Positions 27,352 to 37,099 are shown, counted from the stretch's first letter. The stretch is 60,187 nt of DNA from Hahella sp. (GCA_028280065.1 JANQMN010000148.1:1-60187), one strand, 5' to 3'. The notes: a model not told the origin generated them from the sequence alone. Numbers and translations: made by a program.

Positions 27352-28131
27352 TCATTGGGATTCCAATTTTTCTGCCGTCTGGCTTTGGCTAATCAATTTA
27401 TTTGCAACCTCTCTAAACAGTCGCGCAGAAAATGCCATACCCAAGTGAGGTTCCGGTATTTCGATGTGCTTGACGTTTGGGCTCCAATGATCGATACAGC
27501 AATGCCAATTAACAATGCCATCGTTTTTATTAAAGAAAGCAGTAATCGGTTGCTGAATGGGCCTATCGAATCGTGCAAATATGCCATTTTCAACTTCTAT
27601 TAGGTCCAGACCCTGTTTTTCATAAAGCCGTCCGGCAACGGTGTACTTCGGACCACCCCAGGCAGGAGTGCCAAAAGTGATCACTTGGCTTACCTGCTTG
27701 GGCAGATCGCGTGCGGATTCTCGGGCTAGATAACCGCCCAGACTCCAGCCGACCAGGGCAACTGGCCGCCTTGTCAGGGCCGCAAACGCCTGAATTTTTT
27801 GCGTGACCTGAGGTGCGAGATCTGGCACGTCTCCCAGGTTTCTGCCTAATCCCCAATGCACCGCAGAAAAATTATGCCTTTCCAGGAAAGCCCGTAAAGG
27901 TTCCATTGTGTTTTCCCCAGCCTGAAAGCCGGGTATCAGTATTACCGGCTTTCCCTCGCCGTTTATATCGGGAAATTTTTGACCCCAACGCCAGACGTTG
28001 GAAGCGACCAGAGGCAGGGTGCGAGATTCCCTAAGCCTTGACCGAAGGTTGGGCGGACTCAGATTTAGACCTAGCAATCTTTGGCCACGCTCGGGAGTAT
28101 GGCGTTGGGATTTCAGTTCAGTTAGTGGCAT
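27352..28131 (-). CDS. alpha/beta hydrolase, lipase-like
   Basis: 259 residues. PVILIPGFQAGENTM is the oxyanion-hole strand, VALVGWSLGGYLARE carries the nucleophile Ser in GWSLG, NKNDGIVNW the likely acid and EPHLGMAF the likely His. No signal peptide is evident, so it is probably cytoplasmic. The arrangement resembles esterases and lipases with a Gly-rich elbow; the substrate is unknown. It overlaps the upstream hydrolase gene by 10 bp, so the two are coupled. Confidence 0.83.
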   Translation of the reverse strand: MPLTELKSQRHTPERGQRLLGLNLSPPNLRSRLRESRTLPLVASNVWRWGQKFPDINGEGKPVILIPGFQAGENTMEPLRAFLERHNFSAVHWGLGRNLGDVPDLAPQVTQKIQAFAALTRRPVALVGWSLGGYLARESARDLPKQVSQVITFGTPAWGGPKYTVAGRLYEKQGLDLIEVENGIFARFDRPIQQPITAFFNKNDGIVNWHCCIDHWSPNVKHIEIPEPHLGMAFSARLFREVANKLISQSQTAEKLESQ

Positions 28132-28940
28132 AAAGCGATCTCCATTGCTTTTGCGGACTGTTTAGGAAGTTGCTGGAAACTGAACCATTCCGCGATATCC
28201 TCTGCGACGCGTTGCCAGTTTGATTCTGCTTGGAAGGTATGGCTCATTCCCTCGTAAGTTATTACAGGGGCTGAAATAGACTTTGCCATAGATTCAACCA
28301 GGTGGTAAGGAATCACATGATCGCCGGTAGCGGCGAAAAAATGCACCGGCGAATCTATTCTTAGCAAATCAATATTCTGCTTTGGCAGGACTTCAATAAG
28401 CGCCTTGATAGATTCAGGGGCCAATTGGGCGGTAATTGTTTTCTCAAGTTGTGCATCTACCTGGTCGCTGTAAATTCCTTTGGGCGGCTTGCCTAAGTGT
28501 CGAACGCCCGGTTCCAGCAGTAACCCAAGCCATTTCATCGCATCGACAGGGCTGGCCTTGAGCAGATTCAGGAGAATATCTCCCATACCAGAAATCGGAA
28601 TAGGTGAGAGCAATGCAGCACCGGGTACGCTTCGTTCGCAAAGCAAGCGCAACGTGATAAATGCGCCTAACGAGTGGGCAATGATGAATGGTGTGTCGTC
28701 AAGGTGATCTACAGCACGCCGTAAATCATTTAAATACCATTGCAATCCACAACGAAGCCTGGGTACTCTGGGTCGGCCGTGGCCGCTAAATGTTAGCGTG
28801 TGGACCTGATAACCGCGAAGCCTGAAAAAGTCGACATACCCGGTTTGCCAGATCTTCGCGCTGCAAAAAGATCCCGGCACCATTAATATCGGGTTGGAAT
28901 GAATTAGAATGTCCGGCTTGTGGGTACTAAGTGTAAACAT
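28122..28940 (-). CDS. alpha/beta hydrolase
   Basis: 272 residues of the alpha/beta hydrolase fold. NPILMVPGSFCSAKIW is the oxyanion strand; FIIAHSLGAFITLRLL holds the nucleophile Ser in AHSLG; ATGDHVIP the acid; GMSHTFQAE the His. ATG at 28940 (MFTLSTHK) was preferred to an in-frame ATG eight codons upstream because AGGAAG lies five bases before it. Substrate unknown. Two unlike hydrolases encoded in overlap suggest sequential action on one ester or lipid, which is inference. Confidence 0.82.
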   Translation of the reverse strand: MFTLSTHKPDILIHSNPILMVPGSFCSAKIWQTGYVDFFRLRGYQVHTLTFSGHGRPRVPRLRCGLQWYLNDLRRAVDHLDDTPFIIAHSLGAFITLRLLCERSVPGAALLSPIPISGMGDILLNLLKASPVDAMKWLGLLLEPGVRHLGKPPKGIYSDQVDAQLEKTITAQLAPESIKALIEVLPKQNIDLLRIDSPVHFFAATGDHVIPYHLVESMAKSISAPVITYEGMSHTFQAESNWQRVAEDIAEWFSFQQLPKQSAKAMEIALCH

Positions 28941-29526
28941 GAGAACTTCCTGTTTGGTTTTCACTTAATACTCATGCTTGAGGGTTTTGGATGTGTTCGG
29001 TGCAAACAATTTTTGTTTTGTGAATCGGCGCTGACCCTTTCTTACTTGTCGTTCAATCTAACATTCGCTGCCATGGGACTTTCTGCATTATGCCTGTTAG
29101 TTGTTAGTGTGTAGTTGAGTCTTCCGCATGCTATAGCCATCGAGCAACCGATGGTATCTCTTCGTTTGCTTCGATTAGTACATCATTGCGGTGGTTCGGT
29201 GGGCGAAAGAATTGGTGGCTTGTCAATGATGACTGATGCGCTGTTTGAAGGGGCTTGCTTGAATGAACTTGGAAACTAATCAGATCCTTCCATTAAGGTT
29301 AAATTAACGCGGAGTAGTTACTTTTCCATCAATTTCGTCGTCTGAGGACGGATTTGTTGTACCTGTATGCCGAATCGGCATTGAAATCACGTGCGGTAAC
29401 GCGCATATTAACGCCGGTCGTGGTCAGCAATCCTTCCGATCAGAATATTCGTAGAAAACGATACAGCGTTGAATACCGATTGCGTATGGCGTTGGAAACT
29501 ATTTCCCTCTAGAACAAGGACCTACA
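28941..29526. other. 586-bp gene-free interval before mlaA
   Basis: Divergent promoter region between the hydrolase pair and mlaA. No reading frame with coding character was seen. A 6-bp hairpin (CCATCG / CGATGG, 6-nt loop) occurs at 29137-29154 without a T-run. An AAGGA ribosome site precedes mlaA. No RNA gene was recognised. Confidence 0.5.
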
Positions 29527-30240
29527 ATGCGTTTTAGGATCAAGTCTGCCTCCCTATTTCCACTGCTTATGATTTGCCTGCTGTCGGTAGCCCACGCGGA
29601 ACACCCGGATGATCCCTGGGAGTCGGTAAATCGTGAAATTTTTGCTTTTAATGAAACGATCGATGGCTATGTTCTGAAGCCTGTGGCGAAAGGCTATCGC
29701 GCTGTTACTCCTGGCGTAGTGGATAAGGCGGTGACCAATTTTTTCGGCAATTTGGACGATGTAACCGATCTGGCCAATCACTTGTTGCAGTTAAAGTTTG
29801 AAGACGCCATCCTGAAAGCAGGTCGCATCACTTTTAACACCGTGTTCGGTATTGGCGGTTTGTTTGATGTCAGCACCGGTTTCGGTCTGCCTGATAAAGA
29901 TGAAGACTTTGGTCAAACGCTGAATTATTGGGGAGTTCCGGAAGGAAACTATTTGGTGCTTCCGTTATTGGGCCCGGCGACGGTCACGGATGCCTTCGGC
30001 CGCATTCCCGATACCATGCTGAGTCCGGATGTTTTCGAGTCGCCGGACAAATACTATGCCAAAGGACTGGAACTTGTTGATTTGCGCGCAGACATTATCC
30101 CATCGGAGGGACTGTTGTCGGGAGATAGATACACGGCTATACGCAATGTCTATCTGCAGCGCCGGGATTTCCTGATCAACGATGGCAAGGTTGAATCGGA
30201 TCCTTTTTTGCAGGGCGACGAAGACTTTAGCGACTTCTAA
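29527..30240 (+). CDS. mlaA: MlaA/VacJ family outer-membrane lipid-asymmetry protein
   Basis: 237 residues. MlaA sits in the outer membrane, removes mislocalised phospholipid from the outer leaflet and passes it to MlaC. Family blocks are clear: DPWESVNREIFAFNETIDGYVLKPVAKGYR, given here in part, NFFGNLDDVTDLANHLLQ, FNTVFGIGGLFDVS, DFGQTLNYWGVPEGNYLVLP and LLGPATVTDAFGR. The signal peptide ends ...SVAHA|E. The only Cys in it is in LLMICLL, which is a poor lipobox, so this copy may be a non-lipidated secreted form. The patatin phospholipase gene follows 179 bp later. Confidence 0.92.
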   Translation: MRFRIKSASLFPLLMICLLSVAHAEHPDDPWESVNREIFAFNETIDGYVLKPVAKGYRAVTPGVVDKAVTNFFGNLDDVTDLANHLLQLKFEDAILKAGRITFNTVFGIGGLFDVSTGFGLPDKDEDFGQTLNYWGVPEGNYLVLPLLGPATVTDAFGRIPDTMLSPDVFESPDKYYAKGLELVDLRADIIPSEGLLSGDRYTAIRNVYLQRRDFLINDGKVESDPFLQGDEDFSDF

Positions 30241-30419
30241 TTTTTTCCTCAACTAGTTCTACCGTTTTGGTTGGATAGGCTATAGTTAGTTGTTATCCGG
30301 AAAAGGAGCGTTCCGAGTGAGAGAAACTAAATATCGCATTATTGGGTTTCGATTCCGCGAAACGGTACGGAGGCCTTTTCGGGATGGAAACTGGCAGTAA
30401 AATTCCCGAAAAGTAGTTG

Positions 30420-31925
30420 ATGATGCAGCCTATTCTTGATCGACGCAAAACCTCTCTGCAAAACGCTCTTCAAAACGCGACACATTACCATGGCTGGCGT
30501 GAAGCCGCCCTGGAGCTGGACTATCTGGAAGGCAATATGGAGTGGAAAGATGCCTTCAGATCCCGGCTGTATGCTTATGAACTGGTCTATGATCGCCTGA
30601 ACCTGATTAAATCCGCGCGTGAGAAGGGGCAACATCAGCGTCTGATTCATTGTTTGCGGGAAGGGTTGGATCACGATGTCGGCAACATTATCAATCCCGC
30701 CCTCTACCGGCGTTGTCGCGTCGGCACCAAACACCTTATCGAACAGTATGTCGAACAAGTCTGCTCAGCGCTGGTTTTTTTGAGCGAAACGGAATTTCCC
30801 GACTTTAACCTGCGGGAGAAGTACGATTTTTTCAAAGACCTGTCGCTAAGTTTTGGCCGCCCTTCGTTACTGTTGAGCGGTGGCGCTACTTTGGGATTGT
30901 TTCATATTGGCGTGGTCAAGGCGCTTTGGGAGAGAGGGGTATTGCCCAATGTTATCTCCGGTTCCAGTGCCGGAGCAATTATGGCGGCGATGCTAGGCTC
31001 GTACACCGATGACGAGTTGCCACGGCTGTTCGACCCGACCGGCTATAACCTGAGCGCCTGGCGTTGGATCGGCCTGCTAAGCGGGGTTTCCGGCAACGGA
31101 TTTATGGATATCAACGAGCTGGAATCCTGTCTGCGGGAGAATATTGGCGACTATACTTTTCTTGAATCCTATCAGCGCACCGGGCGAAGTATTAACATTT
31201 CCGTATCGCCGGTGCAGAAACATCAGGACGCACGGCTCCTCAGCGGTTATACCTCTCCTTATTTATTAATTTGGAGCGCAGCGCTGGCGTCATCCGCCGT
31301 GCCGGCCATTTTCCCGCCGGTACAACTGATGAAACGGGATGAAACCGGCAGCACCGTGGCATTCATGCCGAAACTTCGTTGGGTGGACGGTTCGGTGGTA
31401 AGTGATTTACCGATAAAACAGCTAACCCACCTTTACAATGTGAACTTTTCGATTGTCAGTCAAACCAATCCGCATATCGTGCCTTTCTTGCGAGACCCAT
31501 ACAAAATGCCTAGCCGTGGCAAGGTGCGCGATATTCCCTGGCGCGCGTTGAAAAGCGAATTGAAGTTTCACGGTACAGTGTTGTTCGACTATCTCAGGCA
31601 GTCCACCAATGTTGAGCTTTTACGCCAGGGGTTTGGCCAGGCATATAGCATTCTGGCTCAGCGTTATGCCGGCGACATCACAATCGCCCCCCGTTATCGC
31701 CTATGGCATTATTCGAAAATTCTGAAAAATCCGGATAAGCACTTTATCAAACGCATGATTCTGGAAGGTGAACGTGCAACCTGGCCGATGATTTCGGTAA
31801 TCTGCACCCATGCCAAGATTAGCCGAACCTTGCAAAAGGCCACCGCAGCGTTAAAAGACCGAGTAGTTGGAAAACGTCCGAAATTGACCCTGATCGACGG
31901 AGCCCGCACTTCTTTCCCGGACTAA
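30420..31925 (+). CDS. patatin-like phospholipase with DUF3336 N-terminus
   Basis: About 501 residues. An N-terminal DUF3336 helical region (residues 1-145) precedes a patatin domain, the layout of TGL3/4/5-type lipases and bacterial homologues. Seen: oxyanion motif LSGGATLGLFHIGVV, nucleophile SGSSAGAIMAAML (GxSxG) and the Asp of the catalytic dyad in RWVDGSVVSDLPI. Predicted to release fatty acids from phospholipids or neutral lipids. No signal peptide. Start codons TTG-ATG-ATG occur in a row; the first ATG is given. Adjacent to mlaA, so both act on lipids, but they have separate spacing. Confidence 0.88.
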   Translation: MMQPILDRRKTSLQNALQNATHYHGWREAALELDYLEGNMEWKDAFRSRLYAYELVYDRLNLIKSAREKGQHQRLIHCLREGLDHDVGNIINPALYRRCRVGTKHLIEQYVEQVCSALVFLSETEFPDFNLREKYDFFKDLSLSFGRPSLLLSGGATLGLFHIGVVKALWERGVLPNVISGSSAGAIMAAMLGSYTDDELPRLFDPTGYNLSAWRWIGLLSGVSGNGFMDINELESCLRENIGDYTFLESYQRTGRSINISVSPVQKHQDARLLSGYTSPYLLIWSAALASSAVPAIFPPVQLMKRDETGSTVAFMPKLRWVDGSVVSDLPIKQLTHLYNVNFSIVSQTNPHIVPFLRDPYKMPSRGKVRDIPWRALKSELKFHGTVLFDYLRQSTNVELLRQGFGQAYSILAQRYAGDITIAPRYRLWHYSKILKNPDKHFIKRMILEGERATWPMISVICTHAKISRTLQKATAALKDRVVGKRPKLTLIDGARTSFPD

Positions 31926-32066
31926 TCGTCGGCCAATCTAACGAACAAAAAATGTTTCTCGGCTATTTTGCAGGGTAAACTTACCACATTTTGATACACT
32001 ATTGGTCGGTTCGAAAAAACGGGGTCAACCGATGCCCCGGCAAAGGATAATTACCGCTAAAGCTAC

Positions 32067-33890
32067 ATGTACGAATCTTTTTTTGGCTTGCAAGAAAGCC
32101 CTTTTTCCATAGCGCCCGATCCAAAGTACTTATACATGAGCGACCGTCATAAAGAGGCGCTGGCTCATTTACTGTATGGATTGGAGCGTGAAGGAGGCTT
32201 TGTCCTGCTGACTGGAGAAGTGGGTACCGGAAAAACTACGATCTGCCGAAAGTTTTTGCAAAATGTCCCGGAAAGCACGGAAGTGGCGTTTGTCCTTTAC
32301 CCAAAATTGAGCGCCAGGGAGTTGCTGGCGACAATCTGTGACGAAGTGGCGATCGAATACCCGTTGCAGGCGACCATCAAAGTCCTGATCGATCGGATTT
32401 ATCGCCATTTGCTGGAAGCCCATGCCCAGGGCAAGCATACGGCGTTAATCATCGATGAAGCCCAAAATTTGACCAGTGACGTACTGGAACAGCTGCGCCT
32501 GTTGACTAATCTTGAGACTGACCGGAAAAAACTGCTGCAGATTATTTTACTGGGGCAGCCGGAACTCAACGAGCTGTTGAATCGTCCGGAACTTCGCCAG
32601 TTGTCTCAGCGGGTAACAGCAAGATACCATCTCGGCCCCTTAAGTCTGGAAGATATGCAAAACTATATCAGCTTCAGATTGAGCGTAGCCGGGTGTAATC
32701 GTCCGTTGTTTAATAAAGCGGCGATCAAAAAAGTCCACCGCGTGTCAAAGGGAATTCCACGCCTTGCCAACCTCATTTGTGATCGAGCCCTGTTGGGCGC
32801 TTACGCACAAAACCAGGCTGAAATCGATAGCGGGATTGTCGGTGATGCGGCCAGGGAAATCGGAAACCAAGTGGTGCGGCGAGAAAATCAATGGTGGCAA
32901 CACTGGTCGACGAAAGGAATCGCTTCCGGTCTGGTAGCCGCTATCATCGCTATCACAGTGCTTGTTGCATTTGCTCCACCGCGGCAACCGGCTTCGAAAT
33001 TATTGTCGGCAAGTCCGTCAAACGGACAGATAGAAAGACTAGAGACGATAGATCCGTTAACTCCGCAAGAAAGTCTATCGGTAGATCAGCAGACAGAAAA
33101 TACCGATGAAATTCGGGGCATTCCAGCTAGTGAAGCCGTGGTTCCAGAACCTGATGAGTTAACGAAATCTCTTGCAGAAGATAATCGAGTACTGGATTCG
33201 AAACCGAAACCTCAATCGGACTATCAGTATGCAGCTTTCGAAAACTATGAGTTCCAAGCCGACAATATGGGATTGGCTTTCCAGAAGATGTTCGATCTAT
33301 GGTCAGTCGCCAATCCACCCATGAGCCTGAGTGAATCGCGGAATTGCCAATGGGTCCGTGAACATGGTTTAGCCTGCCTGCAACGAAACGGTAATTGGCG
33401 AAGCCTGATGCATCTCAACCGGCCTGCTGTGTTGTCTTTGCTAAGTCCGCAAGGATCGCGGATTGCAATTGCTGTAACTGATATTGACGATGCGCAAATA
33501 GTCACCTTTTATTTGAATGGCGAACAGCATCAAGCACCCATGGACACAATCGACCGCTATTGGCTGGGAGATTATACGCTGATTTGGAGACTGCCGCCCT
33601 ACCGGTCACCGGTAATCAGTCCGGGGACTATCCAGGACAAGGACACTTGGCTAACCCAGCAACTGGATCTATTGGACGTTGCGCTTAACCTGGAAGCCGA
33701 GGCGAACCTCGATAGGCCGCTAAAGGAAAGAGTCAAGGCATTTCAGCGTTCCGTCGGGATTCTGGCGGACGGCATCGCCGGCACCATCACATTGATTATG
33801 CTGAATAGCTGGACCCAACCGGATGTACCCTTGTTGCTTGCTAAAGACAAAAATCCGTTAGCCATAGCCGCAGAAAATCAAAGCACCTGA
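32067..33890 (+). CDS. gspA: general secretion pathway ATPase GspA/ExeA
   Basis: 607 residues: AAA ATPase (1-275; Walker A LLTGEVGTGKTT around 48-57, Walker B ALIIDEAQNL around 126-135), one membrane helix (about 284-303, ASGLVAAIIAITVLVAF), a low-complexity linker, and a periplasmic region ending in a peptidoglycan-binding domain (VKAFQRSVGILADGIAGTIT). MYESFFGLQESPFSIAPDPKY, shown in part, is the family start. With GspB, ExeA remodels peptidoglycan to let the type II secretin assemble. It is followed by gspB after 9 bp. No other type II secretion genes are in this window. Confidence 0.93.
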   Translation: MYESFFGLQESPFSIAPDPKYLYMSDRHKEALAHLLYGLEREGGFVLLTGEVGTGKTTICRKFLQNVPESTEVAFVLYPKLSARELLATICDEVAIEYPLQATIKVLIDRIYRHLLEAHAQGKHTALIIDEAQNLTSDVLEQLRLLTNLETDRKKLLQIILLGQPELNELLNRPELRQLSQRVTARYHLGPLSLEDMQNYISFRLSVAGCNRPLFNKAAIKKVHRVSKGIPRLANLICDRALLGAYAQNQAEIDSGIVGDAAREIGNQVVRRENQWWQHWSTKGIASGLVAAIIAITVLVAFAPPRQPASKLLSASPSNGQIERLETIDPLTPQESLSVDQQTENTDEIRGIPASEAVVPEPDELTKSLAEDNRVLDSKPKPQSDYQYAAFENYEFQADNMGLAFQKMFDLWSVANPPMSLSESRNCQWVREHGLACLQRNGNWRSLMHLNRPAVLSLLSPQGSRIAIAVTDIDDAQIVTFYLNGEQHQAPMDTIDRYWLGDYTLIWRLPPYRSPVISPGTIQDKDTWLTQQLDLLDVALNLEAEANLDRPLKERVKAFQRSVGILADGIAGTITLIMLNSWTQPDVPLLLAKDKNPLAIAAENQST

Positions 33891-33899
33891 GGAACTAGC

Positions 33900-34841
33900 G
33901 TGTCATATATTCTGGACGCCATTAGAAAATCCGAGGCCGAACGCCATCAGGAATCGCTGCCGGAAAATCTGGCCCGGCAGCAGGCACTGCTATTTAAATC
34001 TCAACGCAAATCTTTGGTTTGGCCTCTCGTTATCAGTATGATGCTGTTAATTAACTCTTTGATTCTAGGTTATTTTCTTTGGCAATACTTAGACAATTCC
34101 GAAGCGGCTAACAATCTGCCGGTGGTTACGCCAGGGGAATCGCCGTCAACACCCTCAGTCCCGGCATCGGAACAGCAAGCACCGATTGCAGGGACGAGTG
34201 AAAATGCCGATTCTACTAAGGAAAACGCCGAAGAGCCTGAGACTACACCTGAAGTCCCTTCAAACTTAATGGCTGCACGCACGTCGGTGGCGCAACATCG
34301 AAGCCAATTGCAAAATCAACATTCCGCAGGTGTTGCCGATTCGTCTCTAGCGGAAACTGCAGCGCAGGAGAGCGCACCGCAGCCGCATGCGACCCGACCG
34401 AACGCGGCCCGACCGAACGCGGCTCGACCGAACGCGGCCCGACCTACAAGTCCGGAGATCATTCACCCTAGCGATCCTGCCGTGGCCGGGATACTGCCTT
34501 TTCCCGAACAGGTTGAACCAACGGTGGATAACTCCGCTGAAACGGAGGATTTGGCTGTCGCAATGACGACGGAATCCGCCGGGCAGTATCCCCATATCGA
34601 ATCCCTCGACAAAGCCTTTCTGAGAACACTTCCGAGATTGGTTTTCAATAGCCACATTTTTAGTGATGACCCTAGTGGCCGCCGAATAATGATTAACAGC
34701 AATTACATGCGTGAGGGTCAGTCTTTCTCCGGCATTCGCGTGTTTGAGATTACTGAACAAGGGGTTGTGTTGGAAAAAGCTGCCCGGCGGTTCTGGGTGC
34801 CAGTGGTTCGGGATTGGTCGCCCGAAAGGTCCTCGGAATGA
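33900..34841 (+). CDS. gspB: general secretion pathway protein GspB/ExeB
   Basis: 313 residues. N-terminal MSYILDAIRKSEAERHQ is diagnostic for GspB, followed by one membrane helix (PLVISMMLLINSLILGYFLW), a long Pro/Ala/Ser/Glu-rich periplasmic linker and a conserved C-terminal GspB domain (LVFNSHIFSDDPSGRRIMIN, FEITEQGVVLEKAARRFWVPV). GTG at 33900 is supported by GAGGA upstream. GspB partners GspA in secretin assembly. The linker carries a 15-bp tandem repeat. The stop overlaps the dinG start as ATGA. Confidence 0.92.
   Translation: MSYILDAIRKSEAERHQESLPENLARQQALLFKSQRKSLVWPLVISMMLLINSLILGYFLWQYLDNSEAANNLPVVTPGESPSTPSVPASEQQAPIAGTSENADSTKENAEEPETTPEVPSNLMAARTSVAQHRSQLQNQHSAGVADSSLAETAAQESAPQPHATRPNAARPNAARPNAARPTSPEIIHPSDPAVAGILPFPEQVEPTVDNSAETEDLAVAMTTESAGQYPHIESLDKAFLRTLPRLVFNSHIFSDDPSGRRIMINSNYMREGQSFSGIRVFEITEQGVVLEKAARRFWVPVVRDWSPERSSE
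34395..34439 (+). repeat. 15-bp tandem repeat inside gspB
   Basis: Three head-to-tail copies of CGACCGAACGCGGCC (one with a C-to-T change), with partial copies at both ends, encode ARPNA repeats in the periplasmic linker of GspB. The unit length is a multiple of three, so copy-number change keeps the frame and only alters linker length. Confidence 0.9.
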
Positions 34842-37021
34842 ACAATACCTCCACCGCTGATGGCCAGACCTCCCAGGTAAGTCCGGAAATCCGCAAGTCC
34901 ATTCAGAACGCCTATCGGCAGTATCTCAAAGCCAGGGATATGAAACCGCGTAGCGGTCAACGCCATATGATCGCCGAAATCGCCCGTTACCTTTCAAGTA
35001 TCGCGCTGGACGGCGATTTCAAACGAAGTTCTGACCCTGGGGCATGTGTTATTGAAGCCGGTACCGGGACGGGAAAAACGTTGGCCTATTTGATCAGTAG
35101 CCTGCCTTTTGCTGCCGCGTTACGCAAAAATATTGTGGTCTCGACGGCGACGGTTACCCTGCAGCAGCAGATTATTGAGCGGGAACTGCCGCTAATTCAG
35201 CAGCATACCGGTTTGGATTTCAGTATTGCGCTGGCCAAGGGCCGGGGGCGCTACCTATGCCTGCATAGGTTGGACATGCATCTGCAAGGGGAGCAGCAAG
35301 GCGCATTGGCCTTGGGCGGGACCGGTTTTGAGCTGGAACAGCCCGATGAATATTCCGCGCAGCACTATCAGCAGTTCCTGGATTGGATGGTGGATGCCGG
35401 TTGGGCCGGCGATTTCGACAGTCTTCCGGAACCGGTTGACGAAAGGTTGTGGGGACTTGTAACAACGGATCATCGGCAATGTTTAAACAAACGTTGCGGT
35501 TTTTTATCCCAATGTCCGTACTTTCGGAATAAGGCGCAAGTTGATCAGGCGAGCATTATCGTTGCCAACCATGATTTGGTTTTCGCAGACCTCAATCTTG
35601 GCGGCGGATTTATCTTACCGCCGCCCGAACAAACCATATATATCTTCGATGAAGCCCATCATTTGGCCGATAAGGCAATTAGTCACTTTGCCTTTAGCGC
35701 CGGTTTGAAATCCAGCCAGAAAAATTTACGCGCGTTGTCGAAAGCTATCGCCGACGGGCAGTCTGCCTGGGCCGACGACCGGGAGATACGCGGCCATGTC
35801 GAACCGATTTCCTCGTTGGGAATCGAGTGCAATCAAAGGTTGGAAGAACTTCACAAGTATTTTTGGTCGGCAGTCGAATGGCAGCGCGAACGCGATTCAA
35901 ATATCGCCAGCCATCGCTACCCGATGGGCCAACTGCCGGAGGAGTGTCAGAAACTGGCGGCGGCCACGGCGAAAAAGACCGAGGAGCTGACCTTTGAGCT
36001 TTCCGATCTGCTGAAACGCTTACGGGAGTTGGTGGACCAGGAGCGCCAGGGTGCGCTTGCCAGGCAAATGCTTGAACAAGCATTGATGAATCTTGCTCAA
36101 AGCCTGAGTCAAATGGAAAACCTGGATGCCGTTTGGGGGCAGATGAGCAAGAATCAGCAGGTGGAGTCTATTCCTTCCGCACGCTGGTTGACCTCCATCG
36201 GAGACGACTCGGAAAGCGATATTCTGGTTCATGTCAGCCCCACCAATGTTTCCGATATGCTCCAGCAGCGGCTATGGCAGCGCGCATTCGCGGTCATTAT
36301 GACGTCCGCCACCATGAGCGTTGCCGGAAGCTTTGAACGCTTGAACATGCAGTCCGGAGTTCCCGAAGGGGCATTCTATGCGATCCATCATAGCCCGTTC
36401 GATTTTGCCAACAAATGCACATTGCAATTATGCGATGTCGGGTATGAACCCTCGGACCGCATGGAGTACCTGGAGTCCCTGTCGGAAGCCATTAAAGAGC
36501 TGGTCAATCCGGCGGAAGGAACACTGGTATTGTTCAGTTCCCGGCGTCATATGGAATTTGTCAGCGACTATTTACAGGAAACCTACGCACCGGACTTTTT
36601 ACTGGTCCAAGGCTCTGTCAACAAAAACCAGTTATTGGACAGCCACCGGCAACGTATTGAAAAAGGGCAGGGTAGCCTGCTGTTTGGCCTGGCGAGTTTT
36701 GCCGAAGGCTTGGATTTACCCGGTAAATTTCTAACCCATGTCATTATCGCCAAACTACCATTCAGCGTACCGGATGATCCGGTGGAGTCCACCTATGCCG
36801 AATGGCTGCGCACCAAGGGGCTTAATCCTTTTCAGCAAGTAGTGTTGCCGGATGCGATAACCCGCTTGTTACAAGCCTGTGGCCGATTACTACGCAGCGA
36901 ATATGACGAGGGCGTAATTTCGCTCTGTGACCGCAGATTGTGGACCAAGTCCTATGGCCATACGATTTTACAGGCCTTACCCCCTTATAGCCGCAAGAAA
37001 CTTACTTTCGCCCAGGCATAA
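34838..37021 (+). CDS. dinG: DinG-family ATP-dependent DNA helicase
   Basis: 727 residues, superfamily 2 XPD-like helicase. Walker A EAGTGTGKTLAY (about 73-84), motif II FDEAHHLAD, and four Cys that can hold a 4Fe-4S cluster (one in RGRYLCLHR, three in CLNKRCGFLSQCPYF) lie in the expected order; motif VI is LLQACGRLLRSEYDEG. DinG unwinds forked DNA and R-loops 5' to 3'. ATG at 34838 overlaps the gspB stop by 4 bp; an upstream in-frame GTG would overlap gspB further. Coupling to gspB is unusual functionally and probably reflects operon packing. Confidence 0.93.
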   Translation: MNNTSTADGQTSQVSPEIRKSIQNAYRQYLKARDMKPRSGQRHMIAEIARYLSSIALDGDFKRSSDPGACVIEAGTGTGKTLAYLISSLPFAAALRKNIVVSTATVTLQQQIIERELPLIQQHTGLDFSIALAKGRGRYLCLHRLDMHLQGEQQGALALGGTGFELEQPDEYSAQHYQQFLDWMVDAGWAGDFDSLPEPVDERLWGLVTTDHRQCLNKRCGFLSQCPYFRNKAQVDQASIIVANHDLVFADLNLGGGFILPPPEQTIYIFDEAHHLADKAISHFAFSAGLKSSQKNLRALSKAIADGQSAWADDREIRGHVEPISSLGIECNQRLEELHKYFWSAVEWQRERDSNIASHRYPMGQLPEECQKLAAATAKKTEELTFELSDLLKRLRELVDQERQGALARQMLEQALMNLAQSLSQMENLDAVWGQMSKNQQVESIPSARWLTSIGDDSESDILVHVSPTNVSDMLQQRLWQRAFAVIMTSATMSVAGSFERLNMQSGVPEGAFYAIHHSPFDFANKCTLQLCDVGYEPSDRMEYLESLSEAIKELVNPAEGTLVLFSSRRHMEFVSDYLQETYAPDFLLVQGSVNKNQLLDSHRQRIEKGQGSLLFGLASFAEGLDLPGKFLTHVIIAKLPFSVPDDPVESTYAEWLRTKGLNPFQQVVLPDAITRLLQACGRLLRSEYDEGVISLCDRRLWTKSYGHTILQALPPYSRKKLTFAQA

Positions 37022-37065
37022 GCAGATAAAGGCAAGAATTGATCGTTAATATCCGGGATGCTGAA

Positions 37066-37099
37066 ATAAAAAAAGGCGATGCGCCAATGGAGCATCGCC
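37066..37099 (-). terminator. intrinsic terminator of the MalT-like regulator gene
   Basis: In the leftward transcript GGCGATGC and GCATCGCC form a perfect 8-bp stem with a 9-nt loop, followed by seven T. It lies about 200 bp after the stop of the regulator gene. The intervening stretch 37100-37298 shows no coding frame; an inverted repeat AGGGCGTA/TACGCCCT near 37264-37300 is also present there. Confidence 0.8.

Noticed and set aside
34395-34439. CRISPR-like repeats
   Set aside because: The copies are head to tail with no spacers and lie within the gspB reading frame, so they are coding tandem repeats.
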